A DNA stretch of 64,000 nt from Tanytarsus gracilentus (GCA_038502055.1 JAXRKN010000040.1:6842001-6906000), one strand, 5' to 3'; shown: positions 36,555-49,597, counted from the first letter of the stretch. The notes: generated by a model from the sequence alone, not told the origin. Numbers and translations: made by a program.

Positions 36555-37140
36555 AAACAAGATGGGTCTGCAAACGGCGTTGCCATTTCCAATAGCTTTG
36601 CTGTCTTAGATTAGTACCCAGGCCTGCCATGATGGACATGCCTCAAAAATCGTCTATGTCAATCAATTCCTGGTCCAACTACGACTTCAACGACATACAT
36701 GAAGCCATAGTTCTAAAAAACGGACATTAGTGTAACTCCTGGCCGGAGTAAAGACTCCTGGTCGGAATAAGAGAAAAATTGAGGACATTTTTGCACTCAG
36801 GGACGGTCCTTGGAAGGTCGTACCTGAAAACTAAATACTTCTTGCACAACTAGAGCCAAAACCCGATTTTTAGCCACAAACCCGAGTCAAATCCGACCAG
36901 CCGTTCTTGAGATATGGCGTTCACTAAGATCGTGAGACAGTAAGAAAGTAAGAAAGTGAGAAAGTGAGAAAATAAAATGACTTAATTGGCTCTAACTCCT
37001 CTTAGGATCAACCGATTTCAAATCTGTTTTCACCAGTTTGTAGGGTTTGTCTTGGCCTATTATTAGTAGTGTCTTGGCACTAGGGGCCGAAAACTGGTTT
37101 TGTAAAAATCCAAAATTAATATATAGCGGAGCTATAATTA
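36555..37140 (+). mobile_element. R2 repeat copy
   Basis: Starts AAACAAGATGGGTCTGCAAA and ends AATATATAGCGGAGCTATAA. It has about one tandem unit, GCCGTTCTTGAGATATGGCG and a short AAGAAAGTAAGAAAGTGAG expansion near 36945. Same organisation as 17883. Confidence 0.8.
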
Positions 37141-37865
37141 TTGGTAAAGAGAAATTTAAAGATACAATTTCATCTGCTTGAACGCTTGGAAGTGTGAAAG
37201 AAACATGACATTGATCTTATTATTAAGTCGAATTCGTATTTTACTTTTTCTTAACAAGTCAATTTTACTATGACCCGGGGACAAAGATATATGAAAGAAT
37301 ATTCAAACTTGCGGTATTAAGTTGATAAGTGAGCAACATGCAGCGATACAAAAGATTTTTTTATCTTGATTCTCTCGAATGCCGTGATTTCATTTGTTTT
37401 GGTCCAAAACACAACAACTCGTCAGACATTTTTAACAATTTAAGGAGGAAGCTAACATATGAAGATTTATTTAATTTTCTTTATTAAATTTATAATTTTC
37501 TACCACTTATACAAAACCCCAAAATGACAAGAAAAATTTTACTTTACTGTTTTATTGATTTACTAAATTTTTGCTCACTCCACGGTATAAGATAAACATT
37601 CCACACAGAACATTAAACTTTGAATCACAGCCTCCCACAAAAAGTAATTATTTTCAACAAATAAACTTCTGTAGCTAGTCTATTTGTAAATTAAAAGTTA
37701 TAACTTACTCTAACATGTTCCGTAAATAGAATTAATTTTTATGCGGTTTTTGTTGTTAACTACATTTCTCTACGAGGAAAGAAAGTTAAACGCACAAAAA
37801 GCAGTGGTTTTCCACATAAATTGAGATAATATCGCAAAGTCAAGCTTATATTGCATAAGAGTAAG

Positions 37866-38621
37866 TAGAGTTTCTCACGGGTACCCGGGTACGGGTATAC
37901 CCGGGTATGCCCGTCAATTTTACTACCCGGGTATACCCGGAAAATTGCTCTACCCTTACCCGGGTAAAAATTAAAAAATTCGAAGAAAATTTTTTATTTT
38001 TTTGAAAAAATCTTCCTCCATAACTGCTTTTTATAAGTTTTGTGTAAACCAATACCTGAAAATGTTTTGTTTACAATGAATTTTATCACTTATCAAAACT
38101 ACATGACTTAAGAAGGTAGTTTACCTTTATAAATTTAGATTCGTTTGTGAAATTTTATAATTAAAAAAGTATTTTGAAACATCAAGTGCAAGTGCAACAA
38201 AAAAATAGCAATGAGATTAAATGATATGTCTCACAAAAAGATCTCCAATTTTGGACCGATTGTTTAAATCTTTACTAACGATTCAGGAAACATCAGTTTC
38301 TTCTTAGTGTGAATTTTTAAAGGCTGGAGATATTGTATAAAATGCTAGAACTCTAATGTCAGACCTTCACTGTGTAATGTTCCTTAAGAACTATTTCCGT
38401 TAAACTTTTTATATTTCTTTTAATCTAGACATTTTCTGTTTAAAAAACTTTTATTTCTGTTACTAAAAATGCTCTATATAAAGATTAGCCGAAAATTTGA
38501 GTAAAAATAGGTATATTTTTTAAATAATTTTCTTACCCGGGCATGCCCGGGCTACCCGGGTAGTAAATTTTTTTACCCGGGTAGGACAAAATCTCATTAC
38601 CCGGGCATTTGAGAAACTCTA
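37866..38621. mobile_element. 756-bp hAT-type MITE with ACCCGGGT palindromes
   Basis: TIRs TAGAGTTTCTCA and TGAGAAACTCTA are flanked by the perfect 8-bp duplication AGAGTAAG (37858-37865 and 38622-38629). Both ends are packed with TACCCGGGTA and GGGCATGCCCGGG words (37878-37970 and 38535-38608). The 560-bp middle is plain AT-rich DNA. No coding capacity. TIR sequence and duplication length fit hAT. Confidence 0.88.
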
Positions 38622-38629
38622 AGAGTAAG

Positions 38630-41600
38630 TGAAGAAAAAATCAGGAAATGAATTTTCACTTTCTCCGTCAATAAATATCGTCAACGATAGCACACGCATT
38701 ATGTCTAGTTGAGACGATATATTATTGTTTATGCGATCATTTAACAGCTTTTTTCACTTGACGTTAATCGATTTTCACGTCTGCAAATGATGGTTAAGGA
38801 AAAATATTTAGATTTTCATTCATCGATTGGGATTTTTAAGGAAGAAAAAGTATTTTGATGGCAAGAAAAAAGCATTTGATTCAGGAAGTTTGTGTCTTTG
38901 CAAACTTTTTATTTTTAAATTACCACATAGATTATTGAAAACTGGGAATTGAATCAAATTTATATGATAATTTCATGTTAAAATGACTTCAATCCTTTTT
39001 GCAATTTTAGAAATTGTTTGATCGAAAGAGACCTGGGAGCTCTCTCTTTATTAATACCAATAATCGAAAATAATATAAAGTGTTTTTTAAGCTTTTTCAA
39101 CTCACTTGTATTTGAATTGATAATATTAAATTTTTACTTAACTATATGTCAAGTATGATGCAATATCATGCAATTGATAATTTTTAAGCTTTGCGGCATA
39201 TTAAACATTGGGACAGGGATGGTTTTCTGCGAAAAGAATAAAGCTTATAATCTGTCATTTATTTTTCCCTACTTTTTCCAAGGGCTGAGAACATCAATAT
39301 ACTGTGGGCCTTGACGGGCCTTCAGGGGCTCACGTACTCAGCCCTTGAGGAAACTAAATATATGAGTTTTTGTATAAATTTGAGCTTTAAATAAATTCTG
39401 TGTTAAGTTCTTGATCTCTGTCGTTAAAAATTTTATATTAAACAGTTCACAATATATTGTATTGGAATTTTATTTCATCATCATGGTTTATATTGATAAA
39501 TTCGGTGTCCGCCCTTTAATAAGTTCCATTCCATTTGTCTTGTTTGAAATTTGAATATTTAAGTCGATAATTTATCTTGCTAATTATTTTCAAATAATCT
39601 TCACTCAATTTTAAACAACGCCCAATTCTACCTGACATGTGAAACTTCTAAAAAAACGACTGCAGCGCCATCTAACAGCGTTACGGACAGACACACAAAT
39701 TAGCTTGTTATATAATTGATAGGTAAGGTCGATAGCGACAAAACAGCCACACTTTTTCACTCTTAACTCAACACTAAACTTATAAAATTTTATTAAAATA
39801 TCTCATTTTGTGATTTAATTAGAAATTTATTCATTTACTTCAAAGGTAAACTTTTCTTAAGATATCACTGTAGTGTTAAAGATAATCAAAACAATATAAT
39901 TTTAGGTTTAATGCTAAAGTGAATTTTATATTATAAGAAGTTCAAAATTTATTTTCTGTCAATATTTTATTTCATACTTTTTAATGCGACTTGCTTAAAA
40001 AGTGTTTTTTAGTACGAATGAAAATGGTTCGTGATAGCATAAAATGAAAACATCAACAATTTTAATCTTAAAAATTATTTATGTGGTTTTTGCTGTCATT
40101 TTTAATGAAAAGAGGATGAAAAAGTTTTTATGGTGTTGGAGATATAAAGAAAAAACTCTTATCGCTACTGCAGATGGACATAAAGTTTTTTGTTTCCATT
40201 GTATTAAAAGAGTTTATGAAAACATAAAAGAAAGTATTTTTTAATTACAATTAGGCATTATTTTGTGGTAAAAAATGGAGTAGAATTTATAGAGAATGAA
40301 ATGTCTTGGTAAAACTTTCTTACTTTCCCATCAAAATTCGCAGCATGGTGTAAACAGTCAATACACATACCGTATTATTTTTTTGATGGAGCCAGGGATG
40401 GAGCTTTTTTATTCACTACATACTATACTGGTGTGTCTTAAATTCAGTTTTCAGCTTATTATTTTTATAGTTTCACGATTTTATATTAAAACATTAACTT
40501 CGTACTTTCAAAAAATGTTATGTTGTATGTTTTTGACGCGATGATGTAGATGTTGTTTTTGACATGAGTAGAGTGATATTATATTTGTGGGGCGCATGGA
40601 AGCAGTTCTTCGACTTTTCAGCCAAATTTTTGCTCGATTTTTTCTGTGCATGTGTAAAAAGTCAAAAGAGAATGCCAAGAGCAAGCACATTCTCTTAAAT
40701 TTTATGGAGCCATTTTATACCTGTATTCATTCTTTTTCTTTTGTTATCATTTTAAAAATGCCTATAACCATACTTTAAATGATTCTGTTGTTCTTAAAAT
40801 TACTTTCATGGAAAAACGTAGACTCTGTCAATTTCTTTGAGAAAACGAGTTAAATTCTTTACATTAAATACTTCTGAATTTTTTCCTGCAAATCACGCTA
40901 AAATTTCAAAACTTTTATTTTAACCAAGTTTTTTCTTCTGCCATAACTTTCTTGTTTCAGTTTTCTACCTCGCTGTTTTATAACTTGAGAATTTTTTTAG
41001 TTTCTCTTTTTCTTAGAATTTTGTCTTTGTAATTGTAATTTTCACGCAACTTTAATAAGCCAAAGTTTGTAACACTAATAATTGCGAGCTTTAATATTAA
41101 CAAAACATTGCTCCAAACACGATTTATATCCTTTTGTAAAAAGAAAAGTTTAGGCGGATTGTGTACTTAAAGTTAATTCAAGTAAAGCATTAAACCTTCA
41201 ACTCAACACCACATCTTAATTTTATCAATTCACTCGAGGTGTTTATGTAAACATTGATACTGAAGCACAGCTCACGTGTCAATGCAATGTTTCTACCGTA
41301 CACACATTCCTATTTGATACTTTATTGTAGACGTATAAGAATGCTGCTACAAGGACAAGGCGCCATTGTTTCATAGGAAATTTATTTCACCCCCATAAAA
41401 AAATTTAGCCCACAAAAATAAAATTATTGAGTCAGATTTTCTTTTGATTTATTTGACTGTTTTTATCGACTTGAGCTTATCGAGCAATTTTTTGGCAAAC
41501 TCAATTTTTATGTTTATGAACGAGGAAAACTATTAGAAGGAAAAACAAATTTTCAATAAGTTTTCCTTTCCTTTTTTCTGTTTTCTGTATATGCTTTTTC

Positions 41601-41847
41601 TCGGTCAAATGCAAGCATGTACAAGCGCCAAGCACTTTTAAAATTTAATACTTTTATCTCTTTTTACATTCTTTCATACTACAGTCCTCAATGTTAATTT
41701 GTTATCGTCGAGAATGGAAAATTTTAATAGAAAATTAGAAATCCATGAATCAGGGTTTTGTAAACTTAATTTACCCGTTAGGCCAGAATACGTCCGTTCA
41801 CTCAGACCGGTAGAAAACAAAATGAGTCTAAACACACAAAACTAGTT
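38630..41847. other. AT-rich spacer with a short inverted repeat
   Basis: No supported gene. At 39279-39352 CAAGGGCTGAG and CTCAGCCCTTG bracket GGGCCTTGACGGGCCTTCAG. A related block with GGGCTGAGAACAT and GGCGGGCCTTCACGGG lies reversed at 44990-45045. A GCGCCATCTAACAGCG patch at 39666 is a common insect repeat motif. Open frames at 40044 and 40296 lack support. Confidence 0.45.
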
Positions 41848-42003
41848 CTAATCGTCAACTTCCATGTCGTCGTCATCTTCCTCGCTATCCTCATCGTCAG
41901 AGAAGCCAAAATCAAAGTCAGGTCCGAGTTGTATCCATCGAGACCATCCTCGAAGAAAGTAAGAGATGCTACAGTTGGCAGTATAGCAGGCGCGAATTCA
42001 TTG
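41848..42003 (-). pseudogene. Decayed acidic C-terminus of an unidentified protein
   Basis: On the minus strand the sequence ends DFDFGFSDDEDSEEDDDDMEVDD and a TAG. Just upstream a different frame reads protein-like as FAPAILPTVASLTFFEDGLD. The two can be joined only by a one-base frame change near 41927. GC content is above the flanks. It looks like the 3' end of a gene copy that has suffered a frameshift. The parent is not recognised. Confidence 0.4.
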
Positions 42004-42039
42004 TCAATCTAAGCGAGTAATAATATTACAAGGACTCCT

Positions 42040-42540
42040 GGCCTCTTAGATTAGTACCGAGGCCGGCCATGATGGTCATTCCTCAAAAATCATCAATGTC
42101 AATCGATTCCTGTCGAGTTCAATACCATACATGAAGCCACAGTTCTGAAAAATGGACATTTTTCAACTCCTCACAAAATGTCTACTGGATTTTCAGCACA
42201 TCCTTTACTCACAAATTATTCTCTTTGAGATTCTCTCTCTTATGTGAAAAACACGTGTTTTCGGCATTTTTTGAGGTTTTTTGGACATTGGCAGTGCTTA
42301 ATGACTGACTTGTCGAAAAAAAGTATTCTTGCAAAACTAGTGCACAAAAGGAATCTTTAGCAACAAACCCGATCCAAATCCATGCGCCCGTTCTCGAGTT
42401 ATGCGCACTCCTAAATTATCGGATGCTAAGATGTTAAGATGCACACCACTTAAATGACTCTACAGCCCGAGCGGAGCCACCGATTGACATGCGGTTTTCG
42501 ATAATAGCTCGGGATCCGGCAGGCCCAACTTTTGTACTCC
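42040..42540 (+). mobile_element. Divergent R2 repeat copy
   Basis: Shares CTCTTAGATTAGTACC, one tandem unit (TCATCAATGTCAATCGATTC) and CGCCCGTTCTCGAGTTATGC with R2, but the right part has drifted and the terminal hairpin is missing. Confidence 0.55.
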
Positions 42541-42635
42541 GCAGTTTTTCGATTAAGGCTCGAGGAAGGACAGAATGGACAAAAGAGAGAATTCAAGCCA
42601 AACTGAAAACAAAAGAGAGTGGAGCTCTAACAAAA

Positions 42636-42697
42636 TACTGATCAGTTACAAGTGGGTTACCCGGCAACACCCACGTGTGGGTTTTGAAACATTTTTT
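42636..42697 (-). mobile_element. R1 end fragment
   Basis: Only the hairpin-bearing end is present: ACTGATCAGTTACAAGTGGG, then CAACACCCACGTGTGGGTTT and TGAAACATTTTTT. The rest of R1 is absent. Confidence 0.75.
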
Positions 42698-44039
42698 AAA
42701 TGAAAATTTGAGTTTTCCTTTTTGTTTTAGACAATTTTCGACAAAGATGTGCAGATGAATTTCAAGCAGAGAATTCTACAATTTAAACTTTGTCTGTTTT
42801 TAAAATTGTCGTCTCATGACGTAAATCAATCTTTTGATTGTCATAACACGTAAAATTTTTTTAAATAGAAACACAGAAATGAAACAAATTTAAGCACGAT
42901 GTCGTTTTGACGACGTTTAAAGGTCACGAGAACCTTTTTTGATTTGAATTTTGACTTGAAGTATAAAAGCGAAAACAATTTAGCTGCCCCAATGACTTTC
43001 AATAAAATGTGCTGTGCGAGAGTGGAAGCATAAAATAGAATGAACATTACAAAAAAAAAATTTCTCCGTTTTCTGCCCATTATAATGAAAGCTTTTACTT
43101 TGCCTTTTCACTCAAAAATAATTTCCATTTCATTAACCACATTCTCAATTTAATTATTCACAATTGCGAGGATATTGATTTTCAGCGCTCTGCCACTCAT
43201 CCAGTAGTAGGGCAACAACAATAATAAGTGCTTGAAAACATAACAATTCCATGAGTTGTTTTCTCTCACAATTTGTTGTGTGTCTGTGTGTGCAGAGCAT
43301 TTATAAAACGTAAAGCCTATCTGATTGTTGTTGTCAACTCAACTCTATTTTTCATATCCATGAGCTAAATTGAACGCTGAACATTTTGTACATAACGCAT
43401 AGTTGTTGAAGGATAAAAGAAAGACTGACTGAAAAGAGCAGTAAAGCTGTATTGTGGTCGATTTGTTAAAATATTAGGAGAAAGTAATTTCAAAGCTCTT
43501 CGTTAGAAATATAGAATAAGATTCGGTGATAGGAAAAAGCTAAAACTTAATGAATTCAGATATGTCCTCAAAGCAAAGTTTGGATTTTAGAGTCTGAATA
43601 AATTTTTCTGTTCGATCTTAAGATTCAAATTTACTTAATGTTTAAAAGTTATTATTTTTTGATTTTAAACACAATACAGAAACATACAAACAAGAATACA
43701 ACACAAATCGATTAGCAAAGTTAATTTCCTTTTTCCAAGCATACCAACCCATTTAACATTGAATGCGAGGAAAGCATTAATTCAGTTTCATACATTCATT
43801 CAAGACTGTATGGATTTTCAAGTGAGTGAAAAATAGTTTTTCGAGCTTTTTCTTTATTTTCCATATTTTGATTCACTCTTTAATATCTCTTTCATGGTTT
43901 TTAATAAAAACTTTTTATTTAATTGTAAAGCGTTTTGTTTGATATCAATGGCAGTTCAATGCATCTTACAACTTCAAGAATGAAACATGGATGCAAAATG
44001 ATTTTCAATTTACATTGACAATTTGCAAAGGGTCTCGGT
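42698..44039. other. AT-rich spacer
   Basis: Nothing supported. A 79-codon minus-strand frame at 42841-43080 is low complexity with no family likeness. Confidence 0.45.
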
Positions 44040-44790
44040 TAGAGATCCTACGGTTTTCACCGGTTGGTTAAAACCGGTTTTCCGATTTTTAATACCGGTT
44101 TCACCATTTTCTTCCGGTTAACCGTTTTTCTACTTTTTAAATTATTTTAATTTTATTAAAAAATTACAATTTAAATTTTAAATATTATCAATGTTTTTAC
44201 CGTTTTTATGTTTATTTTAATAAACCAATTTAAATACTTATATTGTGAAAAATCAGGTACTAAATGTCATTAAACTTCGTTTCTCATGTATCAGATTCAG
44301 ATATTAAAAGTTTTGTTTTATTCAATACTTTTACGCTTTATCACAATTCAGTTTCTTTACAAGCGTGAGCAAGTAAAGTGATTTATTTTTTAAAAAAGTT
44401 CAGTGAATTTTTGATTTTCCACAACGCGAGACAAAAGTGTTACGGTAATTATTGTGAAAATATAGTAGTATTTTAATATTTTTTGTCGTAGCAGAACGTC
44501 GTTTTTGGAAGAAATCATCTAGTCAGCAAGCTCTTCAATAGACTTGGAGATGCAATTGCCTTTCTCAAGTGTTATTTTAGAAATAAGTTAAATTAATCTT
44601 TGTTATTTAGTTTTTAAGTTATTAAATTAAATTTTCCTTTATTTAAATTTTGTTTTTTTTAAAAAAAATCCGTTTTTTTCTCAGAAATTTAGATAAAAAC
44701 TCATAACCGGTTAACCGGTGAAAACCGGTTATGAGCTTTTTAAAACCGGTTAAACCGAAATCGTTAAAACCGGTTATTTAAGGATCTCTA
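44040..44790. mobile_element. 751-bp hAT-type MITE with AACCGGTT palindromes
   Basis: TIRs TAGAGATCCT and AGGATCTCTA are flanked by the perfect 8-bp duplication GTCTCGGT (44032-44039 and 44791-44798). AACCGGTT-type words fill both ends (44050-44125 and 44705-44775), as in TAACCGGTTAACCGGTGAA. The middle is AT-rich with no coding capacity. The layout is the same as the 37866 element, with a different palindrome and different terminal bases. Confidence 0.88.
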
Positions 44791-44798
44791 GTCTCGGT

Positions 44799-47700
44799 TA
44801 GTAGAAACGACGCGATATCGCGAAGCCCGTGTCTGATTTTCTAATTTCGGCAAAGCCATTATTCGACGGGCCTTAGTAACAATTAAAATAACTGATTTTA
44901 AAAAAAATTATACAAGTAATTTTTTTTGATTTGCCCGATTTGCCAATCATCCTCTAAACTTACAATTATCTTAGAGTTTGGTGAGCCCTGGCGGGCCTTC
45001 ACGGGACCACTTACCTCTATGTTCTCAGCCCTTGAATTTAAGTGAATCTTAATTGAGTTAAATGTATAGGGTTGAGAAATCAACTTAAAAACTGCAAAAA
45101 TTATCGTTTTTAAGTAGTTAATGCATCAAAAAATGTCTCTTATAAAACAATATTATTTTACGCTTCTCATTTTTCATTGTCGGTGTCTCGCAATCAATTT
45201 TTTTTTTGATGAACGAGACACATGAATTAATAATCGGCCATATATTGCATACAAAGAATTGAAGGCTGACAGTTAACTTCCTTCTACCGTCTATCAACTT
45301 TAACATACCATGAATGAAATATTCAAAGGTATACTGAGCACAATGCTGTCGGTAACAAAGTTGTGAATGCGATCAAAATGGACGATAAATGAATTAAAAA
45401 TTACATTTTGTGCTCTCGAGAATGAAATGTCATTGTGATGGACAGGTGTATTCGCAGAGCTTGTTAAATTTCAACAGATAACAAGAGAAAATTCAATTGA
45501 GACGTAATGAGAAAATTTATATTGAATTTTTGTATTTTGATCTGTTTTATAAAAACATAAATTGACCGCATAATAACTAGTCATCGTTATATAATCGAAA
45601 GAATAAATTGAGTAGCTATTGTTTCTGAATAATATATTTTTCGGATGTCATTCAAATGATAAAGATTTTCGTTCAGATTTGGAGCCGTTTTCAATTAAAT
45701 AGATTGTTTTGTAAGTTTTTGAATATTTTTGAATATTTTTCTTGTTTATTGCAGGTATGTAAAATAATTAAGAAAATAACTTCTGAGTGAGTATGAAAAA
45801 TATTGACGCTCAAATTGCTCTTAAGACATGTATTTCAAGTTAAAAATTTCCAACTCATAACCAAACCTACAAAAATTCTCAACTTTTTACTGCTCCCAAA
45901 TTATAAATTATAAACATCGAAATAAAGCTTTTTGCTTTTAAAACATAAAGCCTCTTCATTATTTTGGTGATTTTTTCCAGATTTTTTGCCTGTTCATAGT
46001 TTTATCATAATCATAGTAAACAAACACTCATTCTAAGCTTCCACTAAGATACAAAACAATAAAATAAACTTTTTTCTTTGCAAATTGGAAAAAATCTTTT
46101 ATCACTTCAACGAGTGAAAAAATTACAATGCAATGCAATGTAATGATATCAAAATTTTTTGGTCTTGTTTCTCACATAATAACTTCACATTTATCTTCTC
46201 ATCCTATCCCTGAAATCAGTTTAAAGCCATATAAACCATATACTGACTGTCACGGTTTGTTGTTATTTTTTTTACCTTCATTACTTAAAATTTAAAGACG
46301 TATATTCTCACGTGCTAAACATGCAAAAAATTTCGTTCACACATTGAAAAAGCAGACACACGAAAAAATGTTGAAGATAAATCTAACACGATGAGAATTT
46401 TTATTATATTTTATGTGAAAAGTTTTTGAAGAAAAAAGCGAGACAGAAAAACATTTTCGTATAGTACACAGCAAAAATGTGTCAAAACTTTCAAGTCGAG
46501 AGCTGCTATGGCATAAAATCGACCGCACCGCTATAAAGAATGATTGCCTTTTTAGCATTATTTATATTCAGTGGGGTCGTTTAGGAGGGAGGAACGTACT
46601 GCCATGCGGCAACATTTAGAATACAAAATAGGATAAGTTAAGAAATTGCGTCAGTTTAATTTTGATTTGAGTTTTAGTTTACATGAATCATCATGATGTT
46701 TTGAGTTCTGTGACTTAAAATAAATCCAAGTAAGTCAATTTTTTCCCTTTTTTGAAAAACAAAACGTAAAAAACCTTTAAAAAAATAGTTCTTCCGCGCA
46801 ATTGCGTGTGAAATCTCAATTTTTTTAGCTTTTAATGGAGAAAACATTTATGATTAAACAATAAAAAGCTGGTGAATAATAATAGCATAAAGCGATCGAA
46901 ATTATTTTTATTTGAAATGTACACGTGTAATGTGAGAGCTGAAATCTGTGCTGAGTTGTGTCTATAAAAGTTCGCGCACAAAGAAGCAACATAAAAAAGT
47001 CACAGTGAAGTGGAGGAGAGAAAATAAGTGCAGTAAAAACAAAATGTTGAACCACAAATTTAAAAATACTAAAAATTAAAATAGATTTTCATATTTTACT
47101 CCCCTCATCTCCTATATTGCTCCAAAAAAATACATTTGTGCAAAAGTGACTCAAAAACAATTTACTACTCTGCATATATGCTTTTCATTGTATGACAAAG
47201 CTAAACGGAGACTTTCTTTACGACTACATCATTGCCATTTTCCGGGGTATGTGAGCTTCTTTCCTTGTCAATTTTGTTCATTTTTACTATTTTTCTTGTG
47301 TTGTTTTCGGCTCATTTTTTATTTTTCTTTTGATGATGTGTTTTGTTTGAAAAATTCCGTCAATACTTTTTTATTTTTTTTACATTAAGTCAACTTTTAC
47401 ATTGCTTATAAAAACATTAAAAAATATACTTTCTAATTTTTCTTTCTCACGTTGAAATAATTTCAGTAAGCGAGAACACGTTGTTTTTAATCAGATTACT
47501 GAATATTATATAAGGGAAATTAGAAAGAATACTTACTAGTAAGTCAGGTAACACAATTTCGCTTAAAAATCCAATTTAGACCAAAATTTGAATACAAGGT
47601 TAATTTTATTAGTTGCTTAGTAAATGTTTTTCAAATATTCACATATTTTTTTTATTTTTTTGATCATAAATTTTGGAAAATAAAATCGAAAAATATGTTT

Positions 47701-48606
47701 TCTATCAAAATCTCAAATAATAAACTTTAATGGCACCCCAAAATCGCAAGAAATCTCTTTAGCTAGCTAAAGCTTTATCCAATGTTAGATTAACAAAAAA
47801 ATTTTCTTGAAAAATTAACCTCATTTAATTAAATTACCTTACCATTTAAAATTTTTTCACACCACCTTGGTAGCTCAATCGGTTTGGCAATCTCGATACC
47901 TAAGTTATTAACTCATTAAGTAATTTCAAATACTACACAAGCGAAAAAGTGCTCTTATTTCTTCGTTTTGAACTATAACTTATTAAAAAATCGACCCAAT
48001 TCCTAAATTGAAAAAATATATTTAAAACTTAAACCAAGAAAGTGTTCATATAAATTCTGACTTTATTATAACCTTAAATATTGCATATAGTTTACAAGAT
48101 CTTAAAAATATAATTATTTACACATATAACAAAAAACCCGTATTTTCTTCTTAATCGTACGTTGGAAAATATTTAAACCATACTCATAGTGTAGTGTCCT
48201 CATGATTTCACAAAAAAAATTCCCTCTCATAAGCTCAAAAGTCTAAAGTTATGTAAAGCTTTGAAAATTGTGCATGGAATTATGTTTAGAAGAGAATGTG
48301 AAGATATTGGAGTGAAAAATTGAACTTCGTAATCCCGCAACGATTGCTTTTCACTACAAAAATTCTAGAACTGCAAATTTCTCTTTTGAAAAATGAGATG
48401 AAAATATTTTGATTTTGCAAGTTGAAGTTGCTCGAAAAATTTTAAATTTTGAATATTGTACTTAACTTACAATTAAGTTCTCTTAGAAAATTTTAAAGAA
48501 ACTTACTCATAAAAAGTTTACCCTAATCTATATAATGTAGTCGGAAAACATGCATTTGAACATTATAGTACCTTATTATATATACATACACAAAACTATT
48601 TCAACC
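44799..48606. other. AT-rich spacer
   Basis: No supported gene. It contains the reversed GGGCTGAG/GGGCC block at 44990-45045 and a tRNA-like relic at 47868. Several open frames (46337, 46825, 47146) are low complexity. Confidence 0.45.
47868..47945 (+). pseudogene. tRNA-like relic
   Basis: TGGTAGCTCAATCGGTTTGG matches a Pol III A box with D-arm. About 55 bases on, AATTTCAAATACTA resembles an eroded B box (GGTTCAAATCC). The acceptor and anticodon stems do not pair well, so this is a decayed tRNA or a tRNA-derived SINE head, not a working gene. Confidence 0.35.
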
Positions 48607-49550
48607 TCAATTCTCATCATACAAGTCGTAATCATACTCGTCCTCACTTAGTTCTACATTTTCATCCCAATCTGCAGTGTTTTCCTCACGTCTGTCGCGT
48701 TGTCGTGCGAGATTAATAAATTCATTAACAGAGCCGTCCTCGTAGTTGAATAAACCTCTATTCGTATACCAGTTTTCATTGATACTCTTGGGGGGCGATA
48801 ATTGCTGATAATCATAATCTAAATTTTCCATGTAATCATCGGTTTCCTGCACCTCTTTTTCTTCTTCAGCAGAATCGTTTTCCTGGTTGACATGTTCGAG
48901 CAATGCCTCCATATCGGCTAAATCGGATTCAAATTTGATGAGACTGCGTTTCATGCGATTAATGCTTAATATGCGATCTACATAGCGTTGCTTAGGTTTC
49001 TCTATAGTCACAATGCCGAAGGGATTTTTAGTTTTTTTCAGACGTCTCTGTTGTTGCTTCTTTTTTCTCGTGACTTGCCTAAGTTTTTTTGCTTGTGCTT
49101 TTTCCGCAACATTTGACTTGTGGACAATAGCGGCGACCATGCTTAACAATCGTTCGGAAGGAGATAATAATTTCCTGTCGTCGTCGAGTGTAATGTAGGG
49201 TTTTGGTGATTTACTCTCAGTATCGCCCTGATAGACTCTCCTAAGCGAATTCTTGTAGATGTCATTTCCAATCTGTGTGGTTATGTCACGCTTTGCTAAT
49301 CTAACTTCCTCGGAATTTAAAATTGTCCTCAACAGTGGGTTCATTTTCTCTAAACCATTAACATCTCTCTCAGATTCGGCTTTTATCAACGACCATAGAT
49401 TACCGAATATTTGCTTGAGTGCACTCATCTCACTGACCATTACATTATTAACTCTTAATTGCTCAATTATGTTTGGAATGAGTTGAATTCCTTCCAACTC
49501 GTCGAAACGAAAATTATTAGGAGCCTGATTTATACTATCGAGGTTCGAGT
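48607..49550 (-). CDS. Alternative terminal exon: secreted acidic/basic protein, unrecognised
   Basis: Open from an acceptor TTTCATTGTAG (exon starts 49550, phase 1) to TAA, 944 nt. It can join the signal-peptide exon 51466-51385 in frame, giving 341 residues. It could also join an internal donor of the neighbouring exon (GATG/GTATGA after 49958), giving 738. Visible parts: LEGIQLIPNIIEQLRVNNVM, a basic stretch with RKKKQQQRRLKKTKNPFGIV, a helical segment with LIKFESDLADMEALLEHVNQ and a very acidic tail (ELSEDEYDYDLYDEN). No domain or family recognised. It has no good start of its own, so it depends on an upstream exon. Confidence 0.6.
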
Positions 49551-49591
49551 CTACAATGAAACAACAAGATTTTTACTGTGAATAATTAAGA

Positions 49592-49597
49592 TTTATT
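49592..49597 (-). terminator. AATAAA between the two alternative last exons
   Basis: A minus-strand AATAAA lies about 100 bases after the stop at 49695 and before the acceptor at 49551. It would let the upstream exon serve as a last exon with its own poly(A) site. Confidence 0.45.

Noticed and set aside
37846..38052. 68-codon minus-strand frame
   Set aside because: Mostly the ACCCGGGT palindromes of the MITE at 37866.
40044..40244. 66-codon frame with two Cys near its end
   Set aside because: No splice context, no family likeness and AT-biased composition; insufficient evidence for a gene.
49013..49486. Ser- and Cys-rich frames on the plus strand
   Set aside because: Antisense shadows of the well-supported minus-strand exon with the acidic tail.
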